From Variovorax paradoxus NBRC 15149 (GTDB taxonomy: Bacteria; Pseudomonadota; Gammaproteobacteria; Burkholderiales; Burkholderiaceae_C), in the NCBI RefSeq assembly GCF_001591365.1, contig NZ_BCUT01000002.1:248001-312000 (forward strand): 64,000 bases of DNA, in the 5' to 3' direction. The stretch's first letter is position 1. Each line of letters begins with the position of its first letter. The notes beneath the pieces were generated by a model, which worked only from the letters and a program-made list of their open reading frames with translations, did no database searches and was not told where the DNA came from. Made by a program: the position numbers and the translations under genes. Below are positions 16,600 through 24,953 of the stretch, one piece after another.

Positions 16600-17280
16600 A
16601 TGAATGCGGCACCTTTCATCGATAACCTCATCCGGGATCGACGCAGCAAGCGCGGCTTTCTCGATCGCCCCGTTCCCATCGACACGGTGAAAGACATCCT
16701 GTCGACCGCGAGCCATGCGCCCAGCTCGAGCAACACGCAGCCCTGGCGCTGCTATGTGGTGACCGGCGAAACGCGCGACCGCGTCACCCGGGCTGCCGTG
16801 GCGGAGTTCCGCGCCAACCATGCCACGCTGGCGCCGGAATACCCCTTCTTTCCCCAGCCGCTGCACGAACCGTACGGCACGCGCTTCAACACCTTCCGCG
16901 GCCAGCTCGGCGATGCGCAAGGCGTGCACCGCAGCGACAAGGCCGGCCGCCTGCGCGACGTGGAGCGCCAGTTCCTGTTCTTCGATGCGCCGGTCGGGAT
17001 CATCTTCACGATGGACCGCCGCCTCGAATGGGCCAGCTTTCTCTGCTACGGCTGCTTCCTGCAGAACGTCATGCTGGCCGCCAAGGGCCGGGGCCTGGAC
17101 ACCTGCCCGCAGCAGATCTGGTCGCTGCAGCACCACTTGCTGCGCGCGGAACTCGGCATTCCCCAGGACGAGATGGTGATTGCCGGCATGTCGATGGGCT
17201 GGGCCAACAACGGCATGCCGGAGAACCGCATGGCCCTGGAGAAAACGCCGGTCGAGCAATTCGCGTCGTTCGCCCAATAA
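16600..17280 (+). CDS. Nitroreductase-family flavoprotein (PnbA/NfnB-like)
   Basis: 226-residue FMN-dependent nitroreductase-fold protein: RRSKRGFLDRPV at the start, SHAPSSSNTQPW (FMN binding), FFDAPVGIIFTMDRRLEW, and GRGLDTCPQ near the C-terminal half. The pattern resembles nitrobenzoate-type nitroreductases; related flavoproteins also reduce quinones or remove halides reductively. The ATG at 16600 is preceded by GGAG; upstream in-frame starts (ATG 16585, GTG 16567) are possible. It is the first gene of the second class-2 operon, ahead of the ring-cleavage dioxygenase. Confidence 0.85.
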   Translation: MNAAPFIDNLIRDRRSKRGFLDRPVPIDTVKDILSTASHAPSSSNTQPWRCYVVTGETRDRVTRAAVAEFRANHATLAPEYPFFPQPLHEPYGTRFNTFRGQLGDAQGVHRSDKAGRLRDVERQFLFFDAPVGIIFTMDRRLEWASFLCYGCFLQNVMLAAKGRGLDTCPQQIWSLQHHLLRAELGIPQDEMVIAGMSMGWANNGMPENRMALEKTPVEQFASFAQ

Positions 17281-17311
17281 CCACCAACCACATCCATACA
17301 AGGGTACTCAC

Positions 17312-18262
17312 ATGTCGATCATCAAAGGCTTTCACCACCTGACCGCGTGCGTCAGCGGCGCACAGGAAGACGTGGATTTCTACGTGAAGCTGCTGGGCCA
17401 GAGCCTGGTCAAGAAAACCGTTCTGCTGGACGGCGACGAGCCGGTCTACCACCTCTACTACGGCAATGCGCAGGGCGATGCCGGCACGCTGGTCACCTCG
17501 TTCCCCTTCAAGCAGAAAGGCGTGAAGGGGCGCCGCGGCTCGGGCCAGATCAAGGTCATCAACTACTCGGTTCCCACGGGGTCGCTGGATTTCTGGCGCG
17601 AACGCTTCGGCGCCCGCGGCGTGGTCTTCGACAAGGCCGTGGTCGAGCGCTTCGGCGAGCAGCGCCAACGCTTCCAGCACCCCTGCGGCATCGAATTCGA
17701 TCTGGTGGCCTCCGGCAACGACACGCGTCCGCCCTGCATTGCGCACGACATTCCGGCGGAGTTCGCGATCCGGGGCGTGCACAGCATCACGCTGTCGCTG
17801 CGCGAGGTCGATGAATCCATCATCTTCATGAAGGAGGCGCTGGACTTCCACTATGCCGGCCAGTCCGGCCCGCACCACCGCTTCGAAGCCGCCGACGGCA
17901 AGCCCGGCACCATCGTCGAGTTCGTGCACGAGCCGGACCGCCTGCAGGGCTCGTCGATCTACGGTGAGGGCACGATCCACCATGTGGCCTTCGCGGTGGA
18001 CAACGTCGAGCAGCAGATGCAGATCAAGGAGAAGCTGATGTCGATGGGCCACATCGACACCTCCGAATCGGTCAACCGCAACTACTTCCGCTCGATGTAT
18101 TTCAAGATGCCGGGCGGCGTGATGTTCGAGGCGGCCACCACCGACATCGGCTTTGCCATCGACGAAGAACCCGGCCACTTCGGCGCCGAGTTCCAGCTGC
18201 CGCCATGGCTGCGCGAGCGCAAGGACGAACTGCTTGCGCGCCTGGAGCCCATTGCCGTCTGA
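17312..18262 (+). CDS. LinE/PcpA-like hydroquinone 1,2-dioxygenase
   Basis: 316-residue vicinal-oxygen-chelate dioxygenase with two glyoxalase-like modules. The N-terminal module begins GFHHLTAC. The C-terminal module supplies the expected Fe(II) ligands: His in GVHSIT, His in GTIHHVAFAV and Glu in GGVMFEA. Several segments (FYVKLLGQSLVKKT, PVYHLYYGNAQGDAGT, EFVHEPDRLQGS) resemble chlorohydroquinone/hydroquinone dioxygenases. These open the ring between a hydroxylated carbon and its neighbour, giving maleylacetate or an acyl chloride. The start is the ATG at 17312. It is followed by a quinone reductase gene. Confidence 0.85.
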   Translation: MSIIKGFHHLTACVSGAQEDVDFYVKLLGQSLVKKTVLLDGDEPVYHLYYGNAQGDAGTLVTSFPFKQKGVKGRRGSGQIKVINYSVPTGSLDFWRERFGARGVVFDKAVVERFGEQRQRFQHPCGIEFDLVASGNDTRPPCIAHDIPAEFAIRGVHSITLSLREVDESIIFMKEALDFHYAGQSGPHHRFEAADGKPGTIVEFVHEPDRLQGSSIYGEGTIHHVAFAVDNVEQQMQIKEKLMSMGHIDTSESVNRNYFRSMYFKMPGGVMFEAATTDIGFAIDEEPGHFGAEFQLPPWLRERKDELLARLEPIAV

Positions 18263-18311
18263 CGGCACGCAAGACACCTTCCACCTTTTTTTCTCCAACA
18301 CAGGCCAACCC

Positions 18312-18941
18312 ATGTCCAAACCCAAGGTCCTCATCGCTTTCTATTCCCGCAACAGCTCCACCGAGCTTCTTGCCAAGGCCGTCGCCCAAGGCGCCATGGC
18401 CGAAGGCGCGGAAGTGCGCCTTCGCCGCGCGCGGGAGTTCGTCGCACCCGAGGTCATGCGCCAGGTGCCCGAGTGGTCCGAGCGGGCCAGCGAGATGAAC
18501 GCCAAGTACGAAGCCCCGACCGAGGCGGACGCCGATTGGGCCGACGCCATCGTCTTCGGCACGCCGACGCGCTTCGGCTCCATTGCCGCCGAGCTCAAGG
18601 CCTACATCGATTCGCTCGGCGGCCTCTGGTTCCAGGGCAAGCTCAACGGCAAGGCCGGCTCGGTGTTCGGCTCGACCTCTTCCAGGCACGGCGGCAACGA
18701 GGCGACGCTGCTGTCGCTCTACGGCCCGATGGCGCACCTGGGCCTGATCATCGTGCCGCTCGGCTATGCCGATCCGGCCATGTTCGCGGCGGGCACGCCC
18801 TACGGTGCGACCCACGTCTCCAACCGCGATTCGGTGATGCCCGGCGCCGAGGACCTGGCCGTCGCGACCTACCAGGGCCGGCGCGTCGCCACGGTGGCGC
18901 GGTCGCTGCGCGTGGCGCAGCCGGTGCCGGAAGCCGCCTGA
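18312..18941 (+). CDS. wrbA: WrbA-like NAD(P)H:quinone oxidoreductase
   Basis: 209-residue flavodoxin-fold protein: FYSRNSSTELLAKAV (phosphate loop), GTPTRFGSIAAELK, FGSTSSRHGGNEATL and GTPYGATHVS, all typical of the WrbA/PnpB-type quinone reductases. These reduce benzoquinones to hydroquinones by two electrons, which would supply or protect the substrate of the dioxygenase encoded just upstream. It is the last gene of the second class-2 operon, and an inverted repeat follows its stop codon. Confidence 0.85.
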   Translation: MSKPKVLIAFYSRNSSTELLAKAVAQGAMAEGAEVRLRRAREFVAPEVMRQVPEWSERASEMNAKYEAPTEADADWADAIVFGTPTRFGSIAAELKAYIDSLGGLWFQGKLNGKAGSVFGSTSSRHGGNEATLLSLYGPMAHLGLIIVPLGYADPAMFAAGTPYGATHVSNRDSVMPGAEDLAVATYQGRRVATVARSLRVAQPVPEAA

Positions 18942-18946
18942 GACCG

Positions 18947-18977
18947 GGATAGCGAACGGGGAGCCGCAGCGCTATCC
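18947..18977. repeat. Inverted repeat GGATAGCG-N15-CGCTATCC
   Basis: Perfect 8-bp arms just after the wrbA-like stop and ~60 nt before the lysR start. It has no T-run, so it could be either a weak terminator for the upstream operon or an operator for the lysR gene. Confidence 0.5.
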
Positions 18978-19039
18978 TCGGCGGCAGCGCTGTCGCTGCG
19001 TATGCCGGGCGGCCTCCCTGCTCTCTCACCAGGATTGCG

Positions 19040-19963
19040 ATGCTGGACCTGAAGGATGTCTTCTATTTCGTCCAAGTCGTCGACCGCGGAGGCTTCACGG
19101 CCGCCGGGTCGGCGCTTCGCCTGCCGAAGTCGACGCTGAGCCATCGCGTCCAGGAGCTCGAGAGTTACCTGGGCGTGCGCCTGCTCAACCGAACGTCCCG
19201 CCAGTTCGGCATGACCGACATCGGCAAGGAGTTCTACCAGTATGCGGTCGCGATGCTGCACAGCTCCGACGTGGCCGAGGAGGCGGTGCGCCAGCGCCTG
19301 GCCGAACCCAGCGGCGTGATTCGGCTGACCACGGCCGTGGAGATTGCGCAGTTCGCGCTGCGCGAGATTCTTCCCGTCTTCCTGAACCGGTATCCCAAGG
19401 TGCGCATCGTCGAGATCGCGACCGACCGCTACGTGGACATGGTGGGCGAAGGCTTCGATCTGGCGATACGCGGGCACACGGGATCGCTCCAGAACTCCAC
19501 GCTGGTGCAGCGCGCGCTGGCCGATGTTCCCTGGTACCTGTTCGCAAGCCCGGGGTACCTCGCGCAAAGCGGTGTGCCCGAGAGCCCCGCGGACCTTGGC
19601 CAGCACGCGAGCGTTGCGATGGTGCGCAATGGTCCGTTGCAGTGGCAGCTGAAAGGGCCGCACGGCGAAGAGCTCGCCATGCCCATCGACCCGCGCTTCC
19701 AGAGCAACAACATGGTCGCGCTGAAGGAGGCGGCCTGCGCCAGCCTGGGCATCGCTGCGCTTCCGGGCTACATCTGCAGGTCGGAGCTCCGGGACGGGAC
19801 CCTGCAGCAACTGCTGCCCGACTGGTCGGCGGCCGATGCGCGCATCTCGGCGCTGATTCCGTTTCGCACCGGCCTGCTGCCCGCGGTGCGTTCGCTGGTC
19901 GATTTTCTCGCTGTGGAAATGCCGGTGGTCACGGCATTCGACCATCCCCGCAGCTTCGAGTGA
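19040..19963 (+). CDS. LysR-type transcriptional regulator (LinR/PcpR-like position)
   Basis: 307-residue LTTR starting MLDLKDVFYFVQVVDRGGFTAAGSALRLPKSTLSHRVQ… with a normal effector domain. It lies between the dioxygenase/quinone-reductase operon and the maleylacetate reductase gene, the usual place for the regulator of hydroquinone catabolic genes. It is the best candidate for the factor that reads the class-2 modules at 12820 and 16440; this is inferred from position only. Confidence 0.9.
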   Translation: MLDLKDVFYFVQVVDRGGFTAAGSALRLPKSTLSHRVQELESYLGVRLLNRTSRQFGMTDIGKEFYQYAVAMLHSSDVAEEAVRQRLAEPSGVIRLTTAVEIAQFALREILPVFLNRYPKVRIVEIATDRYVDMVGEGFDLAIRGHTGSLQNSTLVQRALADVPWYLFASPGYLAQSGVPESPADLGQHASVAMVRNGPLQWQLKGPHGEELAMPIDPRFQSNNMVALKEAACASLGIAALPGYICRSELRDGTLQQLLPDWSAADARISALIPFRTGLLPAVRSLVDFLAVEMPVVTAFDHPRSFE

Positions 19964-20086
19964 AGCGTGCGCCGGGCGCAGCGGCGTCGTCCACGGACAT
20001 GGACGCTGTGTCTGGCAAAGAGCGGCTTGTGAGCGGCGGGTGGAGGACCTATCTTGTCGGCCCTGACTTCCACAAGGCCGATCGAG

Positions 20087-21205
20087 ATGAATCACTTGAA
20101 TTGCTTGCCGCAAGACGGCATTTTCTGGGGCCAGCACATCCTGCAAGGCGCCGTGGCACGGCTCGGCGACCACGGCATCCATCGGCCGATGACGTTCACC
20201 GTCGAGCCGCTGACAAAGCTCTACCAGGATTGCGTGCGGCCCAACCTGAAGCAGTCGGTGGGCAGCTTCATGGAATTGCCGGCGCACGTGCCCGACGTGG
20301 CGGTGCAAGGCGGCCTGGACGCCTGCCTTCACGCAGGGGCCGAGTCGATCGTGGCGCTGGGGGGCGGATCGGTGCTCGACGCGGCCAAGGCGGTGTCGCA
20401 CCTGCACCATGAGAAGACCGGGCGCTACCTGCCCATCGCGGCCTTGCCGACAACGCTGTCGGGCTCCGAGTTCTCCCACTACTTCGGCATCACCGAGACG
20501 GACGGTCCGGAGAAATTCAAGCGCAGCTACGCGGTGCGCGAGACGGTGCCCAAGGTGGTGGTGATCGACCCCGTGCTCGTGTCCGGCACGCCGCGCGCGC
20601 TGCTGCTGTCCTCCGCCATCAAGGGCATGGACCATGCGGTGGAGGGCATGCGCAAGGTGACGAAGGAGCACCCGCACGCGATCATGGCGGCCAGCGGCCT
20701 GGAGCGATTCCTGAAGGTGCTGCAGAAGTGGCCGCCCGCCATGGCGACGCGCGAGGCGCTGGACAAGGCGCTGGTGACGCCCGACGACCTGCTGCAGCTG
20801 CAGCTGGCGGCCTGGCAGTGCTACTTCTCGCCGGCCTCGGTCATCTACGGCCTCAGCCACCGCATCGGCCACATCCTGGGCGGCACCTTCGGCCTGCCGC
20901 ACAGCGCGACCTCCTGCATCACCCTGGCGCCCGTCATCCGCGCCTGTGCAGATTTTTACGGCGACAAGCTCGAGATCTTCGGTGCACGCACGGCGCAGGC
21001 GGATGCCGCCACGCAGCTGGCCGACCGGATCGCGGGCGTGGTCAGCGCGCTCGGCCTGCCGGACCGCATCGGCGCCTTCGACCTCGACAAGGCAAAGCTG
21101 CCGGAGGTGGCCCGGCTGCTGAAGAAGAACTATCCCAACGAAGTGGCCGACCTGGGCAACAACGCGAGCCTCAAGCTCGACGCGCTGCTCGAGAGCCTCT
21201 GGTAA
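20087..21205 (+). CDS. Maleylacetate reductase (iron-containing ADH family)
   Basis: 372-residue member of the iron-type alcohol dehydrogenase superfamily, closest in pattern to maleylacetate reductases. It has GGGSVLDAAKAVS (NAD-binding), LPTTLSGSEFS, a metal-site region KGMDHAVEG, and SHRIGHILGGTFGLPHS. It would convert maleylacetate to 3-oxoadipate with NAD(P)H. Together with the LinE-like and LinD-like proteins it completes a lower chlorohydroquinone pathway. The ATG at 20087 is used. A degenerate class-2-like spacing (CTTGT, N17, CCTATCTT near 20026-20055) lies just upstream. Confidence 0.88.
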   Translation: MNHLNCLPQDGIFWGQHILQGAVARLGDHGIHRPMTFTVEPLTKLYQDCVRPNLKQSVGSFMELPAHVPDVAVQGGLDACLHAGAESIVALGGGSVLDAAKAVSHLHHEKTGRYLPIAALPTTLSGSEFSHYFGITETDGPEKFKRSYAVRETVPKVVVIDPVLVSGTPRALLLSSAIKGMDHAVEGMRKVTKEHPHAIMAASGLERFLKVLQKWPPAMATREALDKALVTPDDLLQLQLAAWQCYFSPASVIYGLSHRIGHILGGTFGLPHSATSCITLAPVIRACADFYGDKLEIFGARTAQADAATQLADRIAGVVSALGLPDRIGAFDLDKAKLPEVARLLKKNYPNEVADLGNNASLKLDALLESLW

Positions 21206-21245
21206 GCCCCTGCCGAGCCTTTGAAGAGCGCCTGGCCGAGAACGC

Positions 21246-21316
21246 ATTGGTGCCTTGCAGACAACGCCGTGATCCCTCGCGCATGCCTACCGCCGAGGGC
21301 CGGCCGTTCCTAGGAT
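21246..21316 (+). promoter_or_regulatory. Class-1 promoter module, copy 2 (upstream of gene at 21351)
   Basis: ATTGGTGCC-N6-ACAACGCCGTGA, a 19-nt block ending in TGCCTACC, 17 nt, CCTAGGAT at 21309-21316. Block spacing is identical to copy 1. The -10-like block lies 34 nt before the ATG of the secreted hypothetical protein. Confidence 0.75.
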
Positions 21317-21350
21317 CGATGGGGTCCATCCCACCCTTCAAGGAACCCCC

Positions 21351-22586
21351 ATGCGTCTGCGCACCATCACCATCGCCCTGGCCTGCGGCCTCGGCGCTTC
21401 CCTCAACGCCGCCGCGGCGGATGTGAAGTCCATCTCGCGCCTTGCCGCGGGCCCCGGCAACGTATTGTTCGTTGCCGACTGGAAAGCCGCCCGCGTCCAC
21501 GCGATCTCGCTGCCGGCGGCGCAGCAGCAGCCGGCGGGCACGGCGTTCAACATCCTCGACCTGGAGAGCCTGCTCTCGGCCCAGGTGGGCGGCGCCAAGG
21601 TCAGGGTCGAGGACATGGTCGTGCGGCCCGGCACCGCGCAGGTGTACGTGGCTGTGAGCTACGGCGCCGCGAAGACGCCGGCGCTCATCCTGGTCACCAG
21701 CGACAAGAAGGCGCGCCGCGTCGACCTGAAGGCGGCGGCCTCGACGTCGGTCGCGCTGCGCGACGCGCCCACCTCGGACTACAGCTTCTGGAAAGAGACG
21801 CCCGAGCGCAGCTTCACCGTCACCGACATGAAGTGGCGCGAAGGCGAACTCTTCGTGGCCGGCCTCTCCAACCAGGACTTCGCCTCGACGCTGCGCCGCG
21901 TGAAGTACCCCTTCGACGCGAAGCAGTCGATCACCTCGGTGGAGATTTACCACGCGGGCCACAACCTGATCGAGACCCGCGCCCCGATCCGTGCGATGAG
22001 CTTCGCGAGCTGGGGCGGCAAGAGCTACCTGGTGGCCGCCTACACCTGCACGCCGCTCGTGACGATCCCGCTGGACGACCTGAAGGACGGTGCGCATATC
22101 CGCGGCAAGACCGTCGCCGAACTCGGCTACGGCAACACGCCGGCCGACATGGTCTCCTACTCGCGCACCGAGCAGGGCAAGACCGAAGACTTCCTGCTGC
22201 TGGCCAATTTCGACCGCGTGTCCAACGTCATTCCCGTGTCGCAGCTGGAGGCCACGGGTTCGCGGCCCGGCATGGACAAGCAGGTGCCCTTCGGGCAGCT
22301 CGCGGGCGTCGAGGTGATGCAGGCGCCGCTGGCCGGCACGCTGCGGCTGGACAACCTGGACGACAAATCGTTCGTGGTCGTGCGCCGCCGGCTCGAGAAG
22401 GACGCGCTGCAGCTCGTGTCCATCGGCAAGGAACTGAGCTTCCGGCTGACCGACCATGTCTCGGAATACGCCTTCGCGGAGTACAGCTTCAAGGGCGACA
22501 ACTTCCAGCTGCAGAACATCAAGCCGCGGCAGGACATGCTGCTGAAGGACGAAGGCTTCCCGGACCTGATCAAGGCGTCGGAGTAA
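21351..22586 (+). CDS. Secreted hypothetical protein, possible beta-propeller
   Basis: 411 residues with a clear Sec signal peptide (MRLRTITIALACGLGASLNA, cleavage near AAA). The mature part is rich in alternating beta-strand segments with W/F-x-D motifs and resembles a beta-propeller-like periplasmic protein, but I recognise no family. It is directly under class-1 promoter copy 2 and only 3 nt before the next secreted protein gene, so the pair is probably one operon responding with the detoxification genes. Confidence 0.8.
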   Translation: MRLRTITIALACGLGASLNAAAADVKSISRLAAGPGNVLFVADWKAARVHAISLPAAQQQPAGTAFNILDLESLLSAQVGGAKVRVEDMVVRPGTAQVYVAVSYGAAKTPALILVTSDKKARRVDLKAAASTSVALRDAPTSDYSFWKETPERSFTVTDMKWREGELFVAGLSNQDFASTLRRVKYPFDAKQSITSVEIYHAGHNLIETRAPIRAMSFASWGGKSYLVAAYTCTPLVTIPLDDLKDGAHIRGKTVAELGYGNTPADMVSYSRTEQGKTEDFLLLANFDRVSNVIPVSQLEATGSRPGMDKQVPFGQLAGVEVMQAPLAGTLRLDNLDDKSFVVVRRRLEKDALQLVSIGKELSFRLTDHVSEYAFAEYSFKGDNFQLQNIKPRQDMLLKDEGFPDLIKASE

Positions 22587-22589
22587 GCC

Positions 22590-23390
22590 GTGCGTCTTTG
22601 CCGACTGTGCGGCGCCGCGGCGCTCGCCGTGGCGCTGGGCGCCTCGCACGCCGCGCCACCCACGCCATCCACCGCGGCTGCGCAAAGGGTGCGCGTCCAG
22701 CCGTCCGCCGGCCAGGTGCCGGCGAACCTGCTGCGCCTGTCCATCGAGTTCGCGGCGCGGATCGAAGGCCCGGTGCTGCCAAGGCTCGCGCTGCTGCGCC
22801 CCGACGGAAAGCCGCTCGTGCAACCGTTTCTCGAGCAGGAACTCTGGTCGCCCGACGGCCGGATCCTGACCGTGCTGATGCATCCAGGCCGCGTCAAGAC
22901 GGGCCTGAACGCGCGTGAGGTCCTGGGGCCGATCCTGGTCGACGGGGACGATGTGAGCTTGACGCTGGACGGCCGTCCCATCCAGCACTGGCGCGTCGGG
23001 CCCGCGGACACGAGCGGTCCGGCGGTGTCGGCATGGCGCCTGTCGTCCGTGCGCGCCGCATCGAGGCAGGCGCTCGTCGTGACGCTGGATGGCGCCATCG
23101 ATGGCCGGGACGCCGACTACATCGCAATCGCGGACCCGCAGGGCCGGCGCGTGAGTGGCCAAGCCCGGCTGAAAGACGGCGAGCGCACCTGGACGTTCAC
23201 GCCGCATGCCCCATGGCGCGCAGGCGAATACCGGCTCATCGCGCGCGGCACCCTCGAAGACCCGGCGGGCAATCGCCTTGGCGGGCGCTTCGAAACGCCC
23301 GCAGATGCGCCGGCGGCTGCGCCTGTCGATGCCGCGCTTGCATTCACCGTGGGCCGGGCCTCGCCATCGGCCGGCATGCATCGCCCCTGA
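22590..23390 (+). CDS. Secreted hypothetical protein with Ig-like segments
   Basis: 266 residues from a GTG start 3 nt after the upstream stop, with a signal peptide (LCGAAALAVALGASHAA). Segments such as LRLSIEFAARIEGP and WTFTPHAPWRAGEYRLIARGTLEDPAGN look like Ig-like/big-type surface or periplasmic domains. No catalytic motif is seen. The tight coupling to 21351-22586 suggests a joint function, perhaps a periplasmic complex. Confidence 0.75.
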   Translation: MRLCRLCGAAALAVALGASHAAPPTPSTAAAQRVRVQPSAGQVPANLLRLSIEFAARIEGPVLPRLALLRPDGKPLVQPFLEQELWSPDGRILTVLMHPGRVKTGLNAREVLGPILVDGDDVSLTLDGRPIQHWRVGPADTSGPAVSAWRLSSVRAASRQALVVTLDGAIDGRDADYIAIADPQGRRVSGQARLKDGERTWTFTPHAPWRAGEYRLIARGTLEDPAGNRLGGRFETPADAPAAAPVDAALAFTVGRASPSAGMHRP

Positions 23391-23458
23391 ACCTCTGAGC
23401 CTTTCATGCATTCGACGCCGCCGCGAGGCCCTTGCCGCTCGATGCATCCGCAAATCAA

Positions 23459-24064
23459 ATGTCCGATCGAACTTTCCGCCTCAACCTCCGGCTGCCGCAA
23501 CTGCGCCGCAAGCGACATGGCGCGGCCCTGGTCCTTCTCGGCATCGGCGCCTGCATTTCGCAGGTGGCGCGCGCCGACACGCCGTTGCACCCACCCTCCT
23601 CTCTCTTCACCCAGTTCGGCTCGGCGCACGGGACCCGCACGCTGACCGCGGGGCTGACCTGGGACCTCCCCTACCGATGGCAGCTGGGCCCGGGCGAGCT
23701 CCGCAGCTATCTGGAAGCCTCCTACGCGTACTGGCAGATCCAGTCGACGGACCGGGCAGGGCTTTCGCACCTGTCGCAGTTCGCGTTGATTCCCGTGCTG
23801 CGCTATCGCCCCGCGGATGGCGCTTCGCCGTGGTTCTTCGAAACCGGGGTGGGGGTGACCGCCACCTCGTCGGTCTACAGGACCCGGCAGAAGAGCTTTT
23901 CGACGAGCTTCAACTTCAGCACCCACCTGGCGGTCGGCCGCAGCTTCGGCGCGCAACGGCAGCACGAGATCGCGTTGCGCCTCGAGCATTTCTCGAACGC
24001 CGGCATCAAGCACCCGAACCCCGGCGAGAACTTCATTCAGCTGCGGTACGCGCGCAGGTTCTAG
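23459..24064 (+). CDS. pagL: PagL-like lipid A 3-O-deacylase
   Basis: 201-residue outer-membrane beta-barrel protein. After an N-terminal signal (ALVLLGIGACISQVARA) it has alternating strands and the PagL active-site signature RLEHFSNAGIKHPNPG (His-Ser pair), ending in an aromatic residue (RYARRF) as barrel proteins do. PagL removes the 3-linked acyl chain of lipid A. The ATG at 23459 is chosen to give a normal signal peptide. The stop overlaps the stop of the convergent araC-type gene by a few bases. Confidence 0.85.
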   Translation: MSDRTFRLNLRLPQLRRKRHGAALVLLGIGACISQVARADTPLHPPSSLFTQFGSAHGTRTLTAGLTWDLPYRWQLGPGELRSYLEASYAYWQIQSTDRAGLSHLSQFALIPVLRYRPADGASPWFFETGVGVTATSSVYRTRQKSFSTSFNFSTHLAVGRSFGAQRQHEIALRLEHFSNAGIKHPNPGENFIQLRYARRF

Positions 24065-24873
24065 CGGCGCCGCGCAAGATAGCGCGCGGGCGGCTGGCCC
24101 ATGGCCTTCCTGAACATGGCGATGAAGGCGCTCACCGAGTCGTAGCCCAGGCCATGGGCCACCTGCTGCACCGAAAGGCCCGACGTGAGCCACTGCAGCG
24201 CCACGATCAGCCGCAGGCGCTGGCTCCAGCGGCCGAAGGACATGCCCGTTTCAAGCTGCACGAGGCGGGTCAGGGTCCGCTCGCTCATGGCCAGGCGCGA
24301 GGCCCACTGCGCTGCGGTGGTGCGGTCCGCCGGGTCGCGCATGAGCGCATCGATCAGGCGGCGCAGGCGCGGCTCCTCCGACACCGGCAGGTGCATGGCT
24401 TCGGTCGGCATGCGCGCCAGCTGGTCCAGCAGCACGGCATGCAGCCGCAGCGCCTGCGGCTCGCGCTGCGCGCCCTCGGGCAAGGCGGCCAGGTAAAGAA
24501 TGAGCTCGCGCAGCAAGGGGCTGACGCTCAACGAGCAGCAGGTCTTCGGCATGGCCGCGGCGGCATCTTCCACGAACAGAAAGCAGACATTCCCCTCCGC
24601 CGAAACGCGCAGGCTGTGGGGCACGCCCCCGGGGATCCACAAGCCACCGTGCAGCGGTGCCATCCACAGCGCACCCGGCACTTCGCAGGCCACGGTGCCG
24701 CGCAACACCATCGCCAGCTGCCCCTGCGGATGCTGGTGCGCCGGCAATCCCTCCGCGAGCGCCTCGGTGCGAATCCGCACGGCGGCAACGCGCGCCTCCA
24801 TCTTGTCGAATTCGAAGGTCCAGGCGCCTTGGCGATGCGTGCTCAGGCGTTCATCTTGACCGGATTTGCGCAT
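24061..24873 (-). CDS. AraC-family regulator with N-terminal cupin domain
   Basis: 270 residues from the chosen ATG at 24873. The N-terminal cupin-like sensor contains LPAHQHPQGQLAMVLRG. The C-terminal AraC HTH pair is complete (TTAAQWASRLAMSERTLTRL and GYDSVSAFIAMFRKAMGQPPARY). An upstream ATG at 24939 has a better ribosome-binding site (GGAGG) but would leave only ~14 nt to the divergent MFS gene start. Proteins of this type often control the adjacent MFS exporter, which fits the divergent layout. Confidence 0.85.
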   Translation of the reverse strand: MRKSGQDERLSTHRQGAWTFEFDKMEARVAAVRIRTEALAEGLPAHQHPQGQLAMVLRGTVACEVPGALWMAPLHGGLWIPGGVPHSLRVSAEGNVCFLFVEDAAAAMPKTCCSLSVSPLLRELILYLAALPEGAQREPQALRLHAVLLDQLARMPTEAMHLPVSEEPRLRRLIDALMRDPADRTTAAQWASRLAMSERTLTRLVQLETGMSFGRWSQRLRLIVALQWLTSGLSVQQVAHGLGYDSVSAFIAMFRKAMGQPPARYLARRR

Positions 24874-24953
24874 ATTCAGTCGGCCTGCAGGCATTCGAAT
24901 CCGCGCATCGACACTAGATTCATCGGTGGCATTGCGCATTACTTCGGACCTCC

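Noticed and set aside
18947..18977. Inverted repeat as rho-independent terminator
   Set aside because: No T-run follows the second arm; kept only as an undetermined inverted repeat.
12982..21205. Recently acquired catabolic transposon
   Set aside because: No transposase, integrase, terminal repeats or composition break were seen around the cluster, and its regulatory modules match the style of neighbouring genes.
21171..23453. 760-codon open frame on the minus strand
   Set aside because: Lies opposite two secreted-protein genes; composition (Arg/His-rich) and lack of motifs mark it as a shadow frame.
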